Part shown: positions 21,621 through 24,130 of the stretch, one piece after another
Layout: the number at the start of each line of letters is the position of its first letter
How positions within the stretch are numbered: position 1 is the first letter of the stretch
Source of the DNA: an uncultured Colwellia sp.
Lineage (GTDB): Bacteria > Pseudomonadota > Gammaproteobacteria > Enterobacterales > Alteromonadaceae
Assembly (NCBI GenBank): GCA_913020705.1
Contig: CAJWBY010000060.1
Span: forward strand, 1 to 24,130
DNA: 24,130 nt
Direction of reading: 5' to 3'
Notes under the pieces: generated by a model
Seen by the model: the letters and a program-made list of their open reading frames with translations, nothing else
Databases searched by the model: none
Told to the model about the DNA's origin: nothing
Position numbers and translations under genes: made by a program

Positions 21621-24109
21621 GTTTATATAAAAAGGCTTTTTATCAGGGGATCGCGCGTGTTTTCTCTTTGCCACGCTTAAGTGTGCCGTTAATTTTAACA
21701 CTAGGACTAACATTAGGTGCGGTTTTATCTGTTGTAACAATTTCATCTTCTTTACTCTATAAGCCTTTGCAAGGAGTCACCAACGAAGATCAAATTAAAA
21801 CCATTAAATATGATTTCAAGATGTCAGGGCAGTTAGTTGTTTCTTATTGGAATTTTCGCCGCTTAGCAGGCATTGTAGAAAGTTTTGGCGATTTAGGTAC
21901 CTGGGCTGCTATTAATAACACTGAACAGGAAGTGTCGATTAATGACATCAGCATCCCTACGACCAGTTTCAATGCTTCAAATACGATTCTAGACGTATTA
22001 GGTACCAAGCTTTTACTTGGCGACGATATAAAAATGGCGGATCCTGAGAAATATGTATGGATTTCAAATTCGTTATGGCAGACGGCTTATTCTGGCGCTG
22101 AATCTGCTATCGGTAAGCAAATAAAAATTAATAATCAAAACTTTATTATTGCTGGAGTGATTGAAGATTTAATGGCCATAGAAAGCCAAACACCTATATT
22201 AGCTCAACAAGTTTGGAATATTATTAATATAGATAAGTTATACAAAGATCCTGAAGGGCTAAATATCAGTAATGAAATTGAAAGTCTGTTATTAAAGACT
22301 CATAACGATACGATTAAAGCACCATCCAAAAAACAATTAGATCAATGGCTTAAAAACTTTGTTAATTCATACGCCTCTGCCGAAGAAGCACCTTTCTATA
22401 TCAAATTTGTTGAGCAATCAGAAATCCTTCATGCGACAAGTACTTATCGTGCTGAAATACTGGGTGATACAGGTACATTACTCTCTGGATTATTTTTTGC
22501 TGTATTAGGTTTGTTATTAATGGCGACACTTAATTTACTTAATTTGTTCATTGCACACTATCAGGGAAGAACGAAAGAGTTTGCTATTCAAATGAGCCTA
22601 GGTGCAAGTATCTTTAAAGTTAAATTATTAGTAATGTTAGAAAATTTTTCGAGCTTTTTTCTTGCCGCTATTACCGGATTATTAGTCGCTGGTTGGGCGA
22701 TTAAAAGCCTGCCAATAATTGCTGGGGATAACTTACCCATGATCAGTAGTATTAGCATTGACTTCACTGTGATGGTCATCGCTCTTGTGACTGTATTCAT
22801 TCTTAATATTATTTTTAGCGCATTAGCATTAGTTGATATAGATAAAAATGCACTTAATAATAATTTAAATAGTTCAGGCAAAGGTATACAAGCACAAAGT
22901 AATCAATATATCTCACGTGGCTTGATGATATTTCAGTTAGCAATTGCTTCATTATTGCTGACAGCCTCAGTTATGTTAGCATTGCAAAGTTACCAATCAG
23001 TATATCGAGATTTAGGCTATTCCTTTGATGATACTTATCGAATATCTGCCGCGATTGAAGACGAGGTATGGTTGGATAAGCTGAGAGATTATGAAAAATA
23101 CCCAGAAAGTGAACTAAAGAGCGTTAAAGATGAAGTAAGTCAATATATTGAAAGTACCGTAGCAGGTAGTGACGTTATAATTGCTGGTCAAGGTGCTTTA
23201 TCTGATGGTTTACAAATCAGCATATTTACACCAGAAGATAAACCTGACACTCAGTTCATGTATCAATCTAGACATTTAACACCTAAATTTTTTGATGCCT
23301 TTGGTATTAAATTTCTCGCTGGTAACAATTTAACTGCAGAGCAGATTGCACAGAGCGAACCAAGGATAGTGATAGATGAAAATATGGCAACAAGCCTTTT
23401 CCCTCAATTAACACTTGAAGAAATTATTGGCAAAAGCCTGAAATTAAGACAGGGTGAAGGTGTCGAGCCAGTGATTATTACTGGCATTGTTCCAACCACA
23501 CAATCACGGGCAGGTAACACTGAAACGATTCAAATACCTGCCGCTTATTTTGCTGATTTAGGTTTGAATCAAGGTCTAAATTTTGTTTTTAAAATGCAAG
23601 ACGGGCAAAATATAGATAGAGAACAATTAATCGCAGAGTTTAGTCAAAAGTTCACCCGTTTTTCTAATGTTCGTTTACAGTCTTTAGAGGGTATTTGGAA
23701 ACAACAAACGTTGAATCAACGTGTTAGTTTATGGATAGTTTTAACGATGACTGCTTTAACTTTATTATTAGCAGCGATAGGTGTTGCGGGATTAACACAA
23801 ATGACAACGAATCATAGAAAATATGAACTTGCTGTTCGCATGGCTACAGGTGCTAAACAATTAAAACTTGTTAATTTTATATTGAAAGATGCACTATGGA
23901 TGCTTGTCATAGGTTTAGGACTGGGTTTTATTATTTCAGTTGCTAGCTATGAACAACTACAAAACCATTTGGAGATGTTACCCGCATTTAATTGGTTGGC
24001 AATGACAGTCTTAGATTTAGGTTTAATTGCGATTGTATTATTATCTGTTTTCGTACCGGCTTGGCGTGTTATCAGTGCCGACCCAATGCAAGCTTTACGT
24101 GAAGATTAA
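21617..24109 (+). CDS. FtsX/MacB-type ABC permease (double-domain)
   Basis: The protein has 830 residues with about eight membrane segments in the MacB_PCD-FtsX pattern repeated twice. TM1 (22-43) precedes a periplasmic core domain (about 50-280), then three TMs (288-312, 338-360, 382-404). TM5 (436-457) precedes a second periplasmic domain (about 460-700), then three more TMs to the end. It finishes with DPMQALRED, the usual FtsX-family tail. This is twice the length of MacB's permease part and like the long ADOP-style permeases. With its overlapping ATPase and the adaptor it should form a mechanotransmission exporter, perhaps for antimicrobial peptides, toxins or lipids. The stop is 21 nt before the window end, so the operon may continue. 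Confidence 0.92.
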   Translation: MSLYKKAFYQGIARVFSLPRLSVPLILTLGLTLGAVLSVVTISSSLLYKPLQGVTNEDQIKTIKYDFKMSGQLVVSYWNFRRLAGIVESFGDLGTWAAINNTEQEVSINDISIPTTSFNASNTILDVLGTKLLLGDDIKMADPEKYVWISNSLWQTAYSGAESAIGKQIKINNQNFIIAGVIEDLMAIESQTPILAQQVWNIINIDKLYKDPEGLNISNEIESLLLKTHNDTIKAPSKKQLDQWLKNFVNSYASAEEAPFYIKFVEQSEILHATSTYRAEILGDTGTLLSGLFFAVLGLLLMATLNLLNLFIAHYQGRTKEFAIQMSLGASIFKVKLLVMLENFSSFFLAAITGLLVAGWAIKSLPIIAGDNLPMISSISIDFTVMVIALVTVFILNIIFSALALVDIDKNALNNNLNSSGKGIQAQSNQYISRGLMIFQLAIASLLLTASVMLALQSYQSVYRDLGYSFDDTYRISAAIEDEVWLDKLRDYEKYPESELKSVKDEVSQYIESTVAGSDVIIAGQGALSDGLQISIFTPEDKPDTQFMYQSRHLTPKFFDAFGIKFLAGNNLTAEQIAQSEPRIVIDENMATSLFPQLTLEEIIGKSLKLRQGEGVEPVIITGIVPTTQSRAGNTETIQIPAAYFADLGLNQGLNFVFKMQDGQNIDREQLIAEFSQKFTRFSNVRLQSLEGIWKQQTLNQRVSLWIVLTMTALTLLLAAIGVAGLTQMTTNHRKYELAVRMATGAKQLKLVNFILKDALWMLVIGLGLGFIISVASYEQLQNHLEMLPAFNWLAMTVLDLGLIAIVLLSVFVPAWRVISADPMQALRED

Positions 24110-24130
24110 ACCGAACCTGTGTATTGTGAT

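Noticed and set aside
22588..22881. A 97-codon minus-strand frame
   Set aside because: It lies wholly inside the well-supported permease gene on the other strand and has no recognisable protein features.
1..24130. CRISPR arrays, tRNA or rRNA genes, insertion sequences, prophage genes
   Set aside because: No spaced direct-repeat array, cloverleaf-like sequence, transposase or phage protein was seen on either strand.

Overview
The window is AT-rich DNA densely packed with protein genes. The gene families point to a marine gammaproteobacterium of the Alteromonadales, probably Colwelliaceae (Colwellia or Thalassotalea type): a cytochrome b561 / cytochrome c' pair, Sel1-repeat proteins, LytS/LytTR regulators, and a MacB/FtsX-type export system with a Fis-type regulator. 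This assignment is inference from gene content and base composition, not from a marker gene. No rRNA, tRNA, CRISPR array, insertion sequence or phage gene was seen.

Region 1 (1-7250). After a gene-poor left edge holding an inverted repeat and a small terminator-like hairpin, three minus-strand genes form a likely operon. They encode a large secreted/membrane transglutaminase-like protein (DUF3857 type), a small lipoprotein, and a secreted S9-family serine peptidase fused to Sel1 repeats and a C-terminal beta domain. The last two overlap by 14 nt and a terminator follows. All three are exported, so a shared envelope role is likely, but the substrate is unknown.

Region 2 (7250-11900). A small cysteine-rich CWC protein is followed by the most interesting part of the window. 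Two closely related LytS-type histidine kinases flank a cassette of a 65-residue signal-peptide-bearing peptide, a 14-residue all-hydrophobic peptide, and a CPBP (CAAX-like) membrane protease. A single LytTR response regulator overlaps the second kinase. Just upstream of the peptide cassette is a direct repeat (ACCGCTCATC / ACCGTTTATC, 20 bp apart) that looks like a LytTR-family binding site. Together these suggest a self-contained signalling circuit: two sensors, one regulator, and a target operon encoding small peptides plus a processing protease. I know of no description of this exact arrangement in Gram-negative bacteria.

Region 3 (11900-15550). This holds a start-less ORF remnant, an unrecognised 143-residue protein with two palindromes in its promoter/leader, a zinc-ribbon membrane protein with Sel1-like repeats, and a convergent cytochrome b561 / cytochrome c' pair.

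Region 4 (15550-24130). A two-component system (NtrY-like kinase and a short receiver-Fis regulator) and a LysR regulator run on the minus strand. On the plus strand are a small unknown protein, a DsbA-family thiol oxidoreductase with an unusual CPAC active site, and a three-gene export system: periplasmic adaptor, ABC ATPase, and an FtsX/MacB-type permease whose start overlaps the ATPase stop. The two-component pair probably controls the export system, but that link is inferred from proximity and family habits.
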